Positions 7,704-16,855 of a DNA stretch of 64,000 nt are shown here, piece after piece. The stretch lies in the NCBI GenBank assembly GCA_964648485.1, contig CAZYOF010000013.1:32058-96057 (forward strand), given 5' to 3'. The stretch is from DAIOEK01 sp964648485. Lineage in GTDB: Bacteria > Chloroflexota > Anaerolineae > Anaerolineales > Anaerolineaceae. Both the position numbers and the translations under genes were made by a program. The notes beneath the pieces were generated by a model. The model was not told the DNA's origin. It did no database searches and saw only the letters and a program-made list of their open reading frames with translations. Numbering within the stretch: position 1 is the stretch's first letter; every line of letters starts with the position of its first letter.

Positions 7704-8915
7704 ATGCCCTTTTGGAGTGATCCGATAACATTTATCAGCCAGTGGCTGGTGCAGGTTCTGGTAAACGCCGGGATGGCATCTGAGCTGGCAACCCCCTTTG
7801 TCACCATCGCCGGGGCAATCGTTTTGCCTTTAATGGCGATGTTGTGGGTGATTTTCCTGATCTGGTACGAACGAAAGTTAATTGGACGCATTCAGGACCG
7901 GTTTGGCCCCAACAGACTGGGTCCGTACGGGTTGATTCAGCCCTTTGCCGATATGATCAAAATCTTCGCCAAGGAATATATTACGCCCAAAGGCGCGGAT
8001 GTTGTTCCATATAATATGGCGCCGGTGCTGGTGGTGGCAGGGGTTCTTTTTATGTGGGCAGTCATCCCCTTTACGGCAACCACCTTCGGGGCGAACATCA
8101 ATGTCGGCATCCTCTACCTGGTAGCCGTAGGTGCGGTGGGCGAGCTGGGTATCATCCTGGCGGGATACGCTTCAAATAACAAGTATTCGCTGCTGGCGGG
8201 TTTCCGCGTTGTAGCCCAACTGGTTTCTTACGAAGTGCCGATGGTGCTTTCGATGCTGATCCCCGTTCTGCTTTCGCGGTCGATGGGGTTGAACAGCATC
8301 ATCCTCGCGCAGGATCCCATCTGGTTCCTGTTCCTTGCCCCGGTGGCGGGCATCATCTTCTTCATCACCTCGGTCGCTGAAGTCGGGCGCGCTCCATTTG
8401 ACCTGGCGGAAGCGGAATCAGAAATTGTTGCCGGTTTCAATATTGAGTATTCCGGTTTGAAATTTGGTATGTTCTATGTGGGTGAATTCTTACACGCATT
8501 TACCGCATCGATGGTGTTCACCGTCCTCTTTCTGGGAGGATGGCAGGGTCCCGGTGCGCAGACCATCCCCATTCTGGGATTCTTCTACTTTGGCATCAAA
8601 ACGATGGTTGTGTATTTCGCCTTTATCCTGCTGCGCGGTTCGCTGCCCCGCTTCCGCATTGACCAGATGATGGCACTCAACTGGAAGATCCTGACTCCCA
8701 TCGCGCTGGGAATCGTGACCATCACCGCAATCGTTGAGAAGGCATATGCCGGAGGGACGACCATCACCCATTTGATCGGGCATCTGGCAGCGAACGCGCT
8801 GGTCATTGCATTTGTGGTGTTATTCAGCCGGAAACCACTGGATAACCGGCAGGAGAGATTGGATGAATTAGCGGAAGCCAACCGTGAAATGGCTGAAAAA
8901 ATTCTGGGTGATTGA
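7704..8915 (+). CDS. nuoH: NADH-quinone oxidoreductase subunit H
   Basis: NuoH forms part of the quinone-binding chamber at the junction of the two arms. The sequence has the conserved WYERKLIGRIQDRFGPNR loop, the AEVGRAPFDLAEAESE loop with its acidic residues, and FRIDQMMALNWK near the end. At 403 residues it is longer than the usual ~330-350; the extra length is a C-terminal hydrophobic helix and a charged tail (RQERLDELAEANREMAE). AGGAG precedes the ATG. nuoJ starts 11 nt after its stop. Confidence 0.93.
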   Translation: MPFWSDPITFISQWLVQVLVNAGMASELATPFVTIAGAIVLPLMAMLWVIFLIWYERKLIGRIQDRFGPNRLGPYGLIQPFADMIKIFAKEYITPKGADVVPYNMAPVLVVAGVLFMWAVIPFTATTFGANINVGILYLVAVGAVGELGIILAGYASNNKYSLLAGFRVVAQLVSYEVPMVLSMLIPVLLSRSMGLNSIILAQDPIWFLFLAPVAGIIFFITSVAEVGRAPFDLAEAESEIVAGFNIEYSGLKFGMFYVGEFLHAFTASMVFTVLFLGGWQGPGAQTIPILGFFYFGIKTMVVYFAFILLRGSLPRFRIDQMMALNWKILTPIALGIVTITAIVEKAYAGGTTITHLIGHLAANALVIAFVVLFSRKPLDNRQERLDELAEANREMAEKILGD

Positions 8916-8926
8916 GGCAAAGTCTA

Positions 8927-9439
8927 ATGAGTTTGACGCAAATCATTTTTATTCTGACAGCGCTGGTTTTGCTTTTCGCGGCGATAGGCGTGGTGACCGT
9001 CCGGAAAATGCTGCATGCCGCCCTCTGGTTGATCCTGACCCTTTTCTGCGTGGCGGTGGTATTTGTGCTGCTCGAAGCGCCTTTCTTTGGTGTGGTTCAG
9101 GTGGTGGTGTATATCGGAGCCATCGCAACCCTCATCATTTTTGCGGTCATGCTGACACGCCGGATGATGTTCGATGAAAGCTCTCCATTCAATCGGCAGA
9201 CCATCATCGCAGCGATCACTTCCATGGTGTTGTTCGCGGTAATCATTCTTACCCTGTCTCTGTGGGTGGGTTTCAATGCTCCAAATCAGGAACTTGCCGC
9301 TCAGAGTGATACCCTCCGGCAGCTGGGCGTAATGCTGGTTGCTCCGGATGGATTCCTCATCCCGTTTGAGGTTGCCTCAATTTTGCTGCTGGCAGCAATG
9401 ATTGGCGCGATCTATGTGGGGCGGGAACACAAATCTTAA
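8927..9439 (+). CDS. nuoJ: NADH-quinone oxidoreductase subunit J
   Basis: This is an antiporter-adjacent membrane subunit of Complex I with five hydrophobic helices. The diagnostic segment is FFGVVQVVVYIGAIATLIIF in the third helix, which forms the pi-bulge region. The ATG at 8927, after GAGGC, gives 170 residues. Its TM6-equivalent ends EVASILLLAAMIGAIYV, as in other NuoJ proteins. nuoI, often upstream of nuoJ, is absent here. Confidence 0.92.
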   Translation: MSLTQIIFILTALVLLFAAIGVVTVRKMLHAALWLILTLFCVAVVFVLLEAPFFGVVQVVVYIGAIATLIIFAVMLTRRMMFDESSPFNRQTIIAAITSMVLFAVIILTLSLWVGFNAPNQELAAQSDTLRQLGVMLVAPDGFLIPFEVASILLLAAMIGAIYVGREHKS

Positions 9440-9455
9440 TCGCGAGGTGCAGCAG

Positions 9456-9764
9456 ATGATTCCACTATCCTGGTACTTAATCCTCGCGGCAGCCCTCTTC
9501 TGTGTGGGGTTGTTCGGAGTGCTGGCACGAAAAAATGTCATTGGTATGCTCATGAGCATTGAGCTGATGCTGAACGCAGTGAATATCAACCTGATCGCGT
9601 TCTGGCGCTATATCACCCCCAATGTCATGAATGGTCAGGTCTTCACCATCATCGTCATCGCTGCCGCGGCAGCAGAAGTTGCGGTCGGTCTGGCAATCAT
9701 TATTTCGGTGTATCGGCGCAGAGATACCGTGATCGCCGATGAAGTAAATCTATTGAAGGGATGA
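9456..9764 (+). CDS. nuoK: NADH-quinone oxidoreductase subunit K
   Basis: This small three-helix subunit of the proton-translocating chain is 102 residues from the ATG at 9456 (after GAGGTG). Both buried glutamates are present: one in GMLMSIELMLNAVNIN and one in AAAAEVAVGLAI. It lies 16 nt after nuoJ and 7 nt before nuoL. Confidence 0.93.
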   Translation: MIPLSWYLILAAALFCVGLFGVLARKNVIGMLMSIELMLNAVNINLIAFWRYITPNVMNGQVFTIIVIAAAAAEVAVGLAIIISVYRRRDTVIADEVNLLKG

Positions 9765-9771
9765 AATCTAA

Positions 9772-11964
9772 ATGACGACTCAAACACTCGCATGGCTCAT
9801 CCCCCTGCCGCCATTGGTGGCGTTTCTGGTTGTTATATTACTCACCAATAAATGGAAAGGACTCAGCCACACCATCGCGATTGGTGCTGCGGCGATTTCA
9901 TGGCTGCTTTCCATGATTGTTTTCTTCCAGGCGGTCGCAATCCCGCATCTGGCGGAACATCCCATTGTCAGCTCGATTAAGTGGCTTCCGGCAGGTGAAG
10001 ATTGGCTGCGGATCGGCATCCAGGTGGACAGCCTGACCACCGTCTCGCTTTTTTTTGTCGCCTGGACGGTGTTGATGATCTTTATTTACTCGGTGGGTTA
10101 TCATAACTTTGGTCAGCCTGCAGGAGATCATGACCGTGCCGGTCTGCCTCCGCATGGAGCGGATGTTGTGGATGAACACGGTCATACTCACCGAGTTCCA
10201 TCGATTGAACCGATGTACTCGCGTTTCTTCGCCTTCATTGCTCTCTTTGCTTTCGCGATGTACGTTCTGGTCCTCAGTGACAACTTCCTGACCCTGTATG
10301 TGGGTTGGGAGATTATGGGGTTGTGCTCATACCTGCTGATCGGCTTCTGGTTTGGCAAAGAATCGGTGCGAAAGGCAGCCATCAAGGCTTTTATGACCAC
10401 CCGCGTGGGCGATGTGTTTATGCTGCTCGGAATTGGTCTTCTGTATGCGGTTACCGGAACCTTGAATTACAAAGACATCCTAAGTAATCCGCAACTGCTG
10501 GAGCAGATGGCAGCAACCCCCACGAGCATCTTCGGTCTGTCTTTTGCTGGATTGATCGGATTGCTGCTCTTTATTGGTGCAATTGGCAAGAGTGCACAAT
10601 TCCCGCTGCACGTGTGGCTGCCGGATGCGATGGAAGGTCCGACACCGGTATCCGCGATGATCCATGCTGCTACAATGGTCTCGGCGGGTGTATTCATGAC
10701 CGCGCGATCCTTCCCCCTGATTTCCGCAGGCTGGGAACCGGGGATGGCGCTTAATCCGACCATGGCGGTAATCGCATTTATCGGCGCCTTCACTGCCATC
10801 TTCGCGGCGACAATTGCCGTAGCGCAGAACGATGTAAAGAAAGTACTGGCATATTCCACCATTTCGCAGTTGGGGTACATGATCGCCGCACTGGGGATTG
10901 GCGCTTATGTGGCGGCAGTATTCCACCTGATCACGCATGCCTTCTTCAAGGCTTTATTGTTCCTGGGTTCCGGCAGCGTCATCCACGGGATGGAGCATGG
11001 TGTGTACCATACCGGAGAGCATGTCGATCCTCAGGATATGCGGAATATGGGCGGCTTGCGGGGTAAGATGCCCTTCACCTTCTGGACCTTCCTGATCGGC
11101 GGGCTGGCACTATCCGGTTTCCCGGTACTCACTGCTGGTTTCTGGTCGAAGGATGAAATTCTGAGTGGTGCCTTCTCTGGCGGGCACACAACCGTGTTCG
11201 TGGTGCTGGCTGTGGCTGCGCTGCTGACGGCTTTCTACACCATGCGCCAGATTACATTGACCTTCCTGGGAAAACCGCGCACATCGGCAGCGGAACACGC
11301 GCACGAATCCAAACCCAGCATGACCATTCCACTCATCGTACTGGCGTTCTTTGCGATCACTTTGGGCTGGTCTGGTATTCCCGAGCATTTCCCGGGTCTG
11401 GGTGGTATGATCCCCAACTGGTTTGAACATTTTGTAGGGGGAATGCTGGGTGAGCACGGCGCTGAAGTCCAATTCTCTGCGGTTCCCCTGCTCACTTCCC
11501 TTGTCGTTTCACTGGGTGGATTGTTCATCGGGTGGCTGGTTTATCGTGGAGTAAAAGCCGGAGCGGAAGACCCATTGAAGAAAGCGCTTGGACCGGTGCA
11601 TACCCACCTCGAAAACAAATACTATTTTGATGAGCTCTATGAAAAAATCATTTACAAACCATCCGGCTGGCTGGCAGAGACTTTCACTTCCATCTGGATG
11701 GATAAGAAGGTCATTGATGGTATTTTGCATGCCATCGGCAGAGCCTTCCTCTGGATGGGCAGGATCATCCGCCAGTTCTTTGATATCCCGGTTATCAACA
11801 AAGGTGGAGATGCTCTTGCCAGCAGTGTCAGCCAGGCTGGCGCTGAAGTCACCCGGATGCAGTCCGGGCGCGTACAACAATACCTGGCTACCTCACTGGT
11901 TGTCATTATCGTAATTGGTCTGGTCTTGTTGGGCATTCTGCTGATGTTACAGACCCCTGCTTGA
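9772..11964 (+). CDS. nuoL: NADH-quinone oxidoreductase subunit L
   Basis: This is the distal antiporter-like proton pump subunit of Complex I. Conserved elements include YVGWEIMGLCSYLLIGFW (TM5 Glu), GKSAQFPLHVWLPDAMEGP (TM7 Lys) and IHAATMVSAGVFM. At 730 residues it is longer than the usual ~610-660. One source is a His-rich extramembrane loop of ~35 residues (about 115-150, with GDHDRAGLPPHGADVVDEHG); the other is an extended C-terminal region with the lateral helix and a final TM segment. The start follows GGGATG at the nuoK stop. nuoM follows within ~12 nt. Confidence 0.93.
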   Translation: MTTQTLAWLIPLPPLVAFLVVILLTNKWKGLSHTIAIGAAAISWLLSMIVFFQAVAIPHLAEHPIVSSIKWLPAGEDWLRIGIQVDSLTTVSLFFVAWTVLMIFIYSVGYHNFGQPAGDHDRAGLPPHGADVVDEHGHTHRVPSIEPMYSRFFAFIALFAFAMYVLVLSDNFLTLYVGWEIMGLCSYLLIGFWFGKESVRKAAIKAFMTTRVGDVFMLLGIGLLYAVTGTLNYKDILSNPQLLEQMAATPTSIFGLSFAGLIGLLLFIGAIGKSAQFPLHVWLPDAMEGPTPVSAMIHAATMVSAGVFMTARSFPLISAGWEPGMALNPTMAVIAFIGAFTAIFAATIAVAQNDVKKVLAYSTISQLGYMIAALGIGAYVAAVFHLITHAFFKALLFLGSGSVIHGMEHGVYHTGEHVDPQDMRNMGGLRGKMPFTFWTFLIGGLALSGFPVLTAGFWSKDEILSGAFSGGHTTVFVVLAVAALLTAFYTMRQITLTFLGKPRTSAAEHAHESKPSMTIPLIVLAFFAITLGWSGIPEHFPGLGGMIPNWFEHFVGGMLGEHGAEVQFSAVPLLTSLVVSLGGLFIGWLVYRGVKAGAEDPLKKALGPVHTHLENKYYFDELYEKIIYKPSGWLAETFTSIWMDKKVIDGILHAIGRAFLWMGRIIRQFFDIPVINKGGDALASSVSQAGAEVTRMQSGRVQQYLATSLVVIIVIGLVLLGILLMLQTPA

Positions 11965-11975
11965 TGGAGCATTCG

Positions 11976-13484
11976 ATGGATTTCATAACCCGGCATATTC
12001 TTTCGCTCATTCTGTTCCTTCCGTCGGCGGCGGCTTTGGTTATTCTCTTCATTCCCAAGGATAGCGTACGCGGCATCCGTTGGTTTGCATTGATCTCCAG
12101 CCTGATCCCCTTCGGATTATCCGTCTGGTTGTGGGCGCAATTCAATCAAGACCAGACACGCTTTCAATTCCAGGTAAATCTGCCCTGGTTCGAGGTGATC
12201 AATTCACGATATCACCTGGGTGTGGATGGCATTTCGCTGACCATGATATTGCTGACCACCCTGCTCACCCCTCTGGCGTTACTGGCATCCTTCTCTATAA
12301 AGGAACGGGTTAAGCCTTATATGATTTTGTTCCTGCTGCTTGAAACAGGTATGCTCGGTGTTTTTGTAGCGCTGGACCTGATGCTCTTCTTCCTTTTCTG
12401 GGAAATCGGGCTGGTGCCCATGTATTTCTTGATCAACCAGTGGGGTGGAGAAAACCGCAACTACGCTTCACTTAAGTTCATCCTCTACACCATGGCTGGT
12501 TCCCTGGGGTTGTTATTATCCATCCAGTTGATTGGTGTGGTCTGCGGCAGCTTCGATCTGCTGGAAGTATTTGAGCGCTGGCAGCAGGTGAGCGGAACTA
12601 TCATCGGGTTGCCGGTATCGACCATCAAGGCTGTCATCTTCTGGGCGTTTGTGATTGCTTTCGCGATCAAAGTGCCGGTCTGGCCATTCCACACCTGGCT
12701 GCCCGATGCGCACACCGAAGCGCCGACCCCGGGCTCGATGATTCTGGCTGGTGTGCTGCTGAAGCTGGGAGCTTACGGTTTCCTCCGTCTGGTTCTACCA
12801 CTCTTCCCGGTGGAGGCGAAATTTTACGCCGGTGGGTTGGCTTTCCTGGCGGTCATGGCGATCATCTTTGGCGCTTTTGGCGCGTACGGACAGGATGATT
12901 TCAAGAAACTGGTGGCTTACTCATCCATCAACCATATGGGTTTCGTTGTGCTGGGTATCGCTGCCGCAGCATTTGCCGCAGGAACTGAAAATGCCCATAT
13001 TGCCATGGATGGAGCCGTATTGCAGATGTTCAACCACGGGCTCTCTTCAGCCGGGATGTTCTTCCTGGTCGGGGTGATCTACGAGCGGGCACATACCCGC
13101 AAACTAAGCGAATTTGGCGGGCTCTTCCCGCTTATGCCGGTTTTTGGCGGTCTGCTGATTTTCGTCTCAATGGCATCTCTTGGACTACCCGGTTTGAATG
13201 GCTTTGTATCTGAGTTCATGGTGGTTCGGGGATCACTGCCGATCTTACCGCTGGCAACCGCTCTGAGCATGATCGGCTTGCTCTTCACCGGTATTTACAT
13301 ACTTAAAGGTATCAAACTGGTGTTACATGGTCCACTCAATGAAAAATGGGTGGGACATTTGACGGATATCAATACCCGGGAAATCATTGTGCTGGTTCCC
13401 CTGGTAATTTTGATGGCAATCATTGGTGTGTATCCGGCCTGGATTGTCGAACTAATCAATAAAGCGGTTACCATGCTGTTTTGA
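11976..13484 (+). CDS. nuoM: NADH-quinone oxidoreductase subunit M (canonical copy)
   Basis: This antiporter-like pump subunit has all expected charged residues: TM5 Glu in FLFWEIGLVPMYFLI, TM7 Lys in AFAIKVPVWPFHTWLPDAH, TM8 Lys in GVLLKLGAYGFLR and TM12 Glu in LNGFVSEFMVVRG. I choose the ATG at 11976 because GGAG lies 6 nt upstream. An ATG at 11964 overlapping the nuoL stop would add four residues. The gene downstream is a second, divergent NuoM with the same stop/GGAG/ATG junction. Confidence 0.92.
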   Translation: MDFITRHILSLILFLPSAAALVILFIPKDSVRGIRWFALISSLIPFGLSVWLWAQFNQDQTRFQFQVNLPWFEVINSRYHLGVDGISLTMILLTTLLTPLALLASFSIKERVKPYMILFLLLETGMLGVFVALDLMLFFLFWEIGLVPMYFLINQWGGENRNYASLKFILYTMAGSLGLLLSIQLIGVVCGSFDLLEVFERWQQVSGTIIGLPVSTIKAVIFWAFVIAFAIKVPVWPFHTWLPDAHTEAPTPGSMILAGVLLKLGAYGFLRLVLPLFPVEAKFYAGGLAFLAVMAIIFGAFGAYGQDDFKKLVAYSSINHMGFVVLGIAAAAFAAGTENAHIAMDGAVLQMFNHGLSSAGMFFLVGVIYERAHTRKLSEFGGLFPLMPVFGGLLIFVSMASLGLPGLNGFVSEFMVVRGSLPILPLATALSMIGLLFTGIYILKGIKLVLHGPLNEKWVGHLTDINTREIIVLVPLVILMAIIGVYPAWIVELINKAVTMLF

Positions 13485-13495
13485 TGGAGTGGCAG

Positions 13496-14968
13496 ATGCA
13501 GTTACCAATTCTGAGTGTCATAATCCTTACCCCGCTGGTTGCCGGTGTCTTAATTCTGTTTTATCCGGCAGAGCGGAAAACCCAGGTGAAAGTCACCGCC
13601 CTGGTTGCCATGGTAATTTCCTTTCTGTTGTCATTCTGGCTGTATATCAGCTATGACAACGGCGCTGGCGGTTACCAGTTTATTGAAAAATTAGATTGGC
13701 TGCCACAACTGGGTATCTCTTACCATGTTGGTGTGGATGGATTCAGCGTACCGATGGTACTGTTGACCGGCATTGTCACACTGACAGGTGTCATGATCTC
13801 GTGGGGAGTCGACGAACGTCCAAGAGAATTTTTCGCCTTCCTGTGCTTTCTGGCGGGCAGTGTCTTTGGTGTCTTTGCTTCGCTTGACCTGTTCATGCTG
13901 TTCTTCTTCCTGGAAATTGCGGTATTCCCCAAATACCTGATGATCGCTGTCTGGGGCTGGCCGAAGACCCGTGAATACGGCGCGATGAAATTGACCCTGT
14001 ATCTCTTCATCGGCTCCATCGTGGCATTACTCGGAGCGCTGGCAATTTTCTTCGCCGCCGGATCATTCAGCTTTAACCTGCTGGACCTGGAAAAGGCAGT
14101 ATTTACACCAGAATTCCAGAAATTCTGGTTCCCGTTTGTCTTTATCGGCTTTGGTGTTCTGGGCGGCATCTTCCCATTCCACTCCTGGGCACCGGATGGT
14201 CATGTAGCCGCTCCAACCGCCATCTCAATGCTGCTGGCGGGTGTGGAAATGAAGGTGGGTGCCTTTGCTGCCCTGCGGGTCGGGATCATGCTGATGCCGG
14301 ATGGTGCGAGATTCTGGGCTCCCCTGATAATCGGGCTTGCACTGGTGAATGTGGTTTACGGTGCGTTGATTGCCATGGTGCAAACGGATTTCAAGTATGT
14401 CATCGGTTTCTCCTCCGTTTCACACATGGGGCTGGTACTGCTTGGTTTTGCCACCCTCAACCGGGATGGCTTGACCGGTGCAGGCATGCAAATGTTCTCG
14501 CACGGTGTAATGACAGCTATGTTCTTTGCTGTAGTCGGAATGGTGTATGACCGGGCGCACACCCGTGAGCTCTCACAGTTAGGCGGCTTTTTCAAGCTGA
14601 TGCCTTACGCGGCGGTGGGATTTATCATTGCCGGTCTGGTTTCGATGGGTATGCCCGGTTTCAGCGGCTTTGCTGCGGAATTTCCCATCTTCATGGGGCT
14701 GTGGCGGGCGATGCCGGTTGCCGCGATCATTGCTGTGATCGGGGTGATCATCACCGCGGCATATATTCTGCGGGTCATCAATAGTGTATTTTTCGGTAAG
14801 CTGCCGGATGAACTGGAAGGGCATATCACCCCTATCAACATACTGGATAAAATTTCCATTGTGCTGCTGGCTGCCTTCATGATTGCATTTGGTATCTTCC
14901 CGTCTTTGATCAGTCAAACGGTAGGTTCGGGTGTGAACCACATCCTCACCCTGCTGGGAGGTGCATAA
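13496..14968 (+). CDS. nuoM: second NuoM-like antiporter subunit lacking the TM7 lysine
   Basis: This ~490-residue paralogue follows canonical nuoM and is recognisable by FPFHSWAPDGHVAAPTAISM, GYxxHVGVDGFSVPMVLLTG-type N-terminal helices and the TM5 Glu in FFLEIAVFPKYLM. At the TM7 position five residues before PFHxW, where NuoL, NuoM and NuoN in this operon all have Lys, it has Leu (GVLGGIFPFHSW). The TM8 Lys (GVEMKVGAF) and TM12 Glu (SGFAAEFPIF) are retained. Start ATG 13496 has GGAG 6 nt upstream; its TAA overlaps the nuoN ATG by one base. Complexes with two NuoM copies are known from some lineages; whether this one pumps is uncertain. Confidence 0.88.
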   Translation: MQLPILSVIILTPLVAGVLILFYPAERKTQVKVTALVAMVISFLLSFWLYISYDNGAGGYQFIEKLDWLPQLGISYHVGVDGFSVPMVLLTGIVTLTGVMISWGVDERPREFFAFLCFLAGSVFGVFASLDLFMLFFFLEIAVFPKYLMIAVWGWPKTREYGAMKLTLYLFIGSIVALLGALAIFFAAGSFSFNLLDLEKAVFTPEFQKFWFPFVFIGFGVLGGIFPFHSWAPDGHVAAPTAISMLLAGVEMKVGAFAALRVGIMLMPDGARFWAPLIIGLALVNVVYGALIAMVQTDFKYVIGFSSVSHMGLVLLGFATLNRDGLTGAGMQMFSHGVMTAMFFAVVGMVYDRAHTRELSQLGGFFKLMPYAAVGFIIAGLVSMGMPGFSGFAAEFPIFMGLWRAMPVAAIIAVIGVIITAAYILRVINSVFFGKLPDELEGHITPINILDKISIVLLAAFMIAFGIFPSLISQTVGSGVNHILTLLGGA

Positions 14969-16437
14969 TGACCACAGGCTTTGATCTCAACATGCTCATT
15001 CCCATCCTCCCGCAGATTGGCATTTTCCTGCTTGGCGCTGTTGTATTGATCCTGGATCTTGTCTGGAAGGATGAAGAAGGTAAGGCATCTCCATTTGCCT
15101 ATGTAACTGCAGCCGGTCTGGTGATCGTGGGTATCGTATCCGCCATCTGGAGCAGACCATCCGCTGCCGGAGAATTGATCTTTGGTGGCATGCTGCGCTG
15201 GGACTGGATGAGCTTCCTCTTCAGTATGCTCTTCCTCTTTGGCGGCGCGGTGACAGCTTTGTTTATCCGTAATTATCCGCATACCGGCAGACAGGGCGAG
15301 TTCTATGTGTTGATGCTGGCATCCACGCTGGGGATGAGCCTGATGGCAGGATCTGCAGATCTCATTATGCTTTTCCTGGCAATTGAAACTACCTCCATTC
15401 CCCTGTATGTGCTGGCAGGTTTTCTGCGTAAGGATGACGCATCCACCGAAGCCGGTTTTAAATATTTGATCTATGGCGCGGTCACATCTGCGGTAATGCT
15501 GTACGGTTTCAGCCTGCTGTTCGGGATGACCGGCACCACCCAGATTTATGAAATCAGCCAGATTCTTCCATACGCGGTTCCGGGTGTTGGCGGCATATTA
15601 ATTGTTTTCCTGATCCTGGTTGGATTGGGATTCAAAATTTCGGCATTCCCCTTCCACTTTTGGGCACCGGATGTGTACCAGGGTGCTCCTACCCCGGTAG
15701 CAGGGTTCCTATCGACTGCCTCCAAAGCGGCGGGGTTTGCAGTTCTGCTCCGCCTGCTGCCAGTAGCCTTCTATGACTTACGGATGGTCTGGTCGATTGC
15801 CATTGCCATACTTTCCATTGCCAGCATGACCTTTGGAAACCTGCAGGCGTTACGCCAGAAGAATATCAAGAGGCTGCTGGCGTACTCTTCCATCGCGCAG
15901 GCTGGCTACATGCTTATTGGCGTTGCAGCAGTATCGGGATTGGGTTTTATCAGCACGGTGATGTATATTATGGCTTATGTGATCACCAACCTGACAGCCT
16001 TTGGTATCATCTCTGAGGTTAGCCGCGAGGTTGGATCGGATGATGTTGAGGCTTTCGCCGGGCTATCCAGACGGTCTCCTTCATTGGCTCTGGCGATGCT
16101 GGTTGCCTTCCTTTCGCTGGCTGGTATTCCACCTTTTGCCGGGTTTGCAGCGAAGCTGTTCCTGTTCTCTTCCGCAGTTGGGATGATGCAATATCCGTGG
16201 TTGTTTACCCTGGCGGTATTCGGTGTATTGAATGCAATCATCGCCCTTTACTACTATTTGGTGGTCATGAAGGTAGTCTATCTGGGTAGATCAGAGAATG
16301 ACAGCGAACCATTACCGGTGGTTAAGAGTACCCGAACTGCGGTATTACTCTATGCTGCCGGGATTATCGTACTGGGTGTGATGATTTCGCCGTGGTTTAG
16401 CGCCGCAGAATCAGCCATCCAATCGATGTTTAATTAG
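14968..16437 (+). CDS. nuoN: NADH-quinone oxidoreductase subunit N
   Basis: This third type of antiporter-like subunit sits nearest to NuoK in Complex I. Diagnostic residues are intact: Glu in LFLAIETTSIPLYVLAGF, Lys in LGFKISAFPFHFWAPDVYQG and Lys in STASKAAGFAVLLR. The 489-residue length is normal. It overlaps the preceding stop by one base, showing translational coupling. It ends the operon, followed by an intrinsic terminator at 16445. nuoB, C, D, E, F, G and I are absent from the window. Confidence 0.93.
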   Translation: MTTGFDLNMLIPILPQIGIFLLGAVVLILDLVWKDEEGKASPFAYVTAAGLVIVGIVSAIWSRPSAAGELIFGGMLRWDWMSFLFSMLFLFGGAVTALFIRNYPHTGRQGEFYVLMLASTLGMSLMAGSADLIMLFLAIETTSIPLYVLAGFLRKDDASTEAGFKYLIYGAVTSAVMLYGFSLLFGMTGTTQIYEISQILPYAVPGVGGILIVFLILVGLGFKISAFPFHFWAPDVYQGAPTPVAGFLSTASKAAGFAVLLRLLPVAFYDLRMVWSIAIAILSIASMTFGNLQALRQKNIKRLLAYSSIAQAGYMLIGVAAVSGLGFISTVMYIMAYVITNLTAFGIISEVSREVGSDDVEAFAGLSRRSPSLALAMLVAFLSLAGIPPFAGFAAKLFLFSSAVGMMQYPWLFTLAVFGVLNAIIALYYYLVVMKVVYLGRSENDSEPLPVVKSTRTAVLLYAAGIIVLGVMISPWFSAAESAIQSMFN

Positions 16438-16444
16438 GGCTCTT

Positions 16445-16477
16445 CCCCGGATTTGTTTGTACATCCGGGGATATTTT
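16445..16477 (+). terminator. intrinsic terminator of the nuo operon
   Basis: CCCCGGAT (16445-16452) pairs with ATCCGGGG (16463-16470) and is followed by ATATTTT, immediately after the nuoN stop. Confidence 0.8.
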
Positions 16478-16516
16478 ACGCAATCCTGCCAGATCAGTAA
16501 GCAGCTGGCAAAAGGT

Positions 16517-16545
16517 TTGACGCTGAAAAATCACTAAGTTATAAT
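16517..16545 (+). promoter_or_regulatory. promoter of the F0 ATP synthase operon
   Basis: TTGACG (16517-16522) and TATAAT (16540-16545) are separated by exactly 17 nt. Initiation ~7 nt downstream would fall 3-4 nt before the ATG at 16556. The first mRNA is therefore almost leaderless; no Shine-Dalgarno is present there. Confidence 0.75.
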
Positions 16546-16555
16546 ACTTTGACTC

Positions 16556-16855
16556 ATGGATCAGCAGAAACAACCGATAACAAGTAAGCAGAGATTGCTA
16601 AACCTTTCTCTGGTAGGGTTGGTTAGCCAGGTAGGATGTGTTACACTGCTAATCATCATTGCTGCTCTATTGGGCGGCATGTTTTTGGATAACCGGTTAG
16701 GGACCAAACCTTGGTTTACGATTGGTCTATTAGTAGGATCCGTGCCGGTAAGTTTGGTGATCATGATTTTTTTGGCTCGTTCGGCTGTGAAAAAGATGAA
16801 AATCGAAAAGCCCAAGCAGACCACACAGGAGGAATCAAGCCTTGGAAAAGACTAA
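16556..16855 (+). CDS. AtpI/AtpZ-type ATP synthase accessory protein
   Basis: A 99-residue two-helix membrane protein: LVGLVSQVGCVTLLIIIAALLGGMFLDNRLGTKPWFTI, where the GxxxDxxxGTxP turn is typical of AtpZ/AtpI proteins. These are encoded first in F-type ATP synthase operons and assist c-ring assembly or ion uptake. It is followed by a charged cytoplasmic tail. It overlaps the start of atpB by 14 nt. Confidence 0.8.
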   Translation: MDQQKQPITSKQRLLNLSLVGLVSQVGCVTLLIIIAALLGGMFLDNRLGTKPWFTIGLLVGSVPVSLVIMIFLARSAVKKMKIEKPKQTTQEESSLGKD

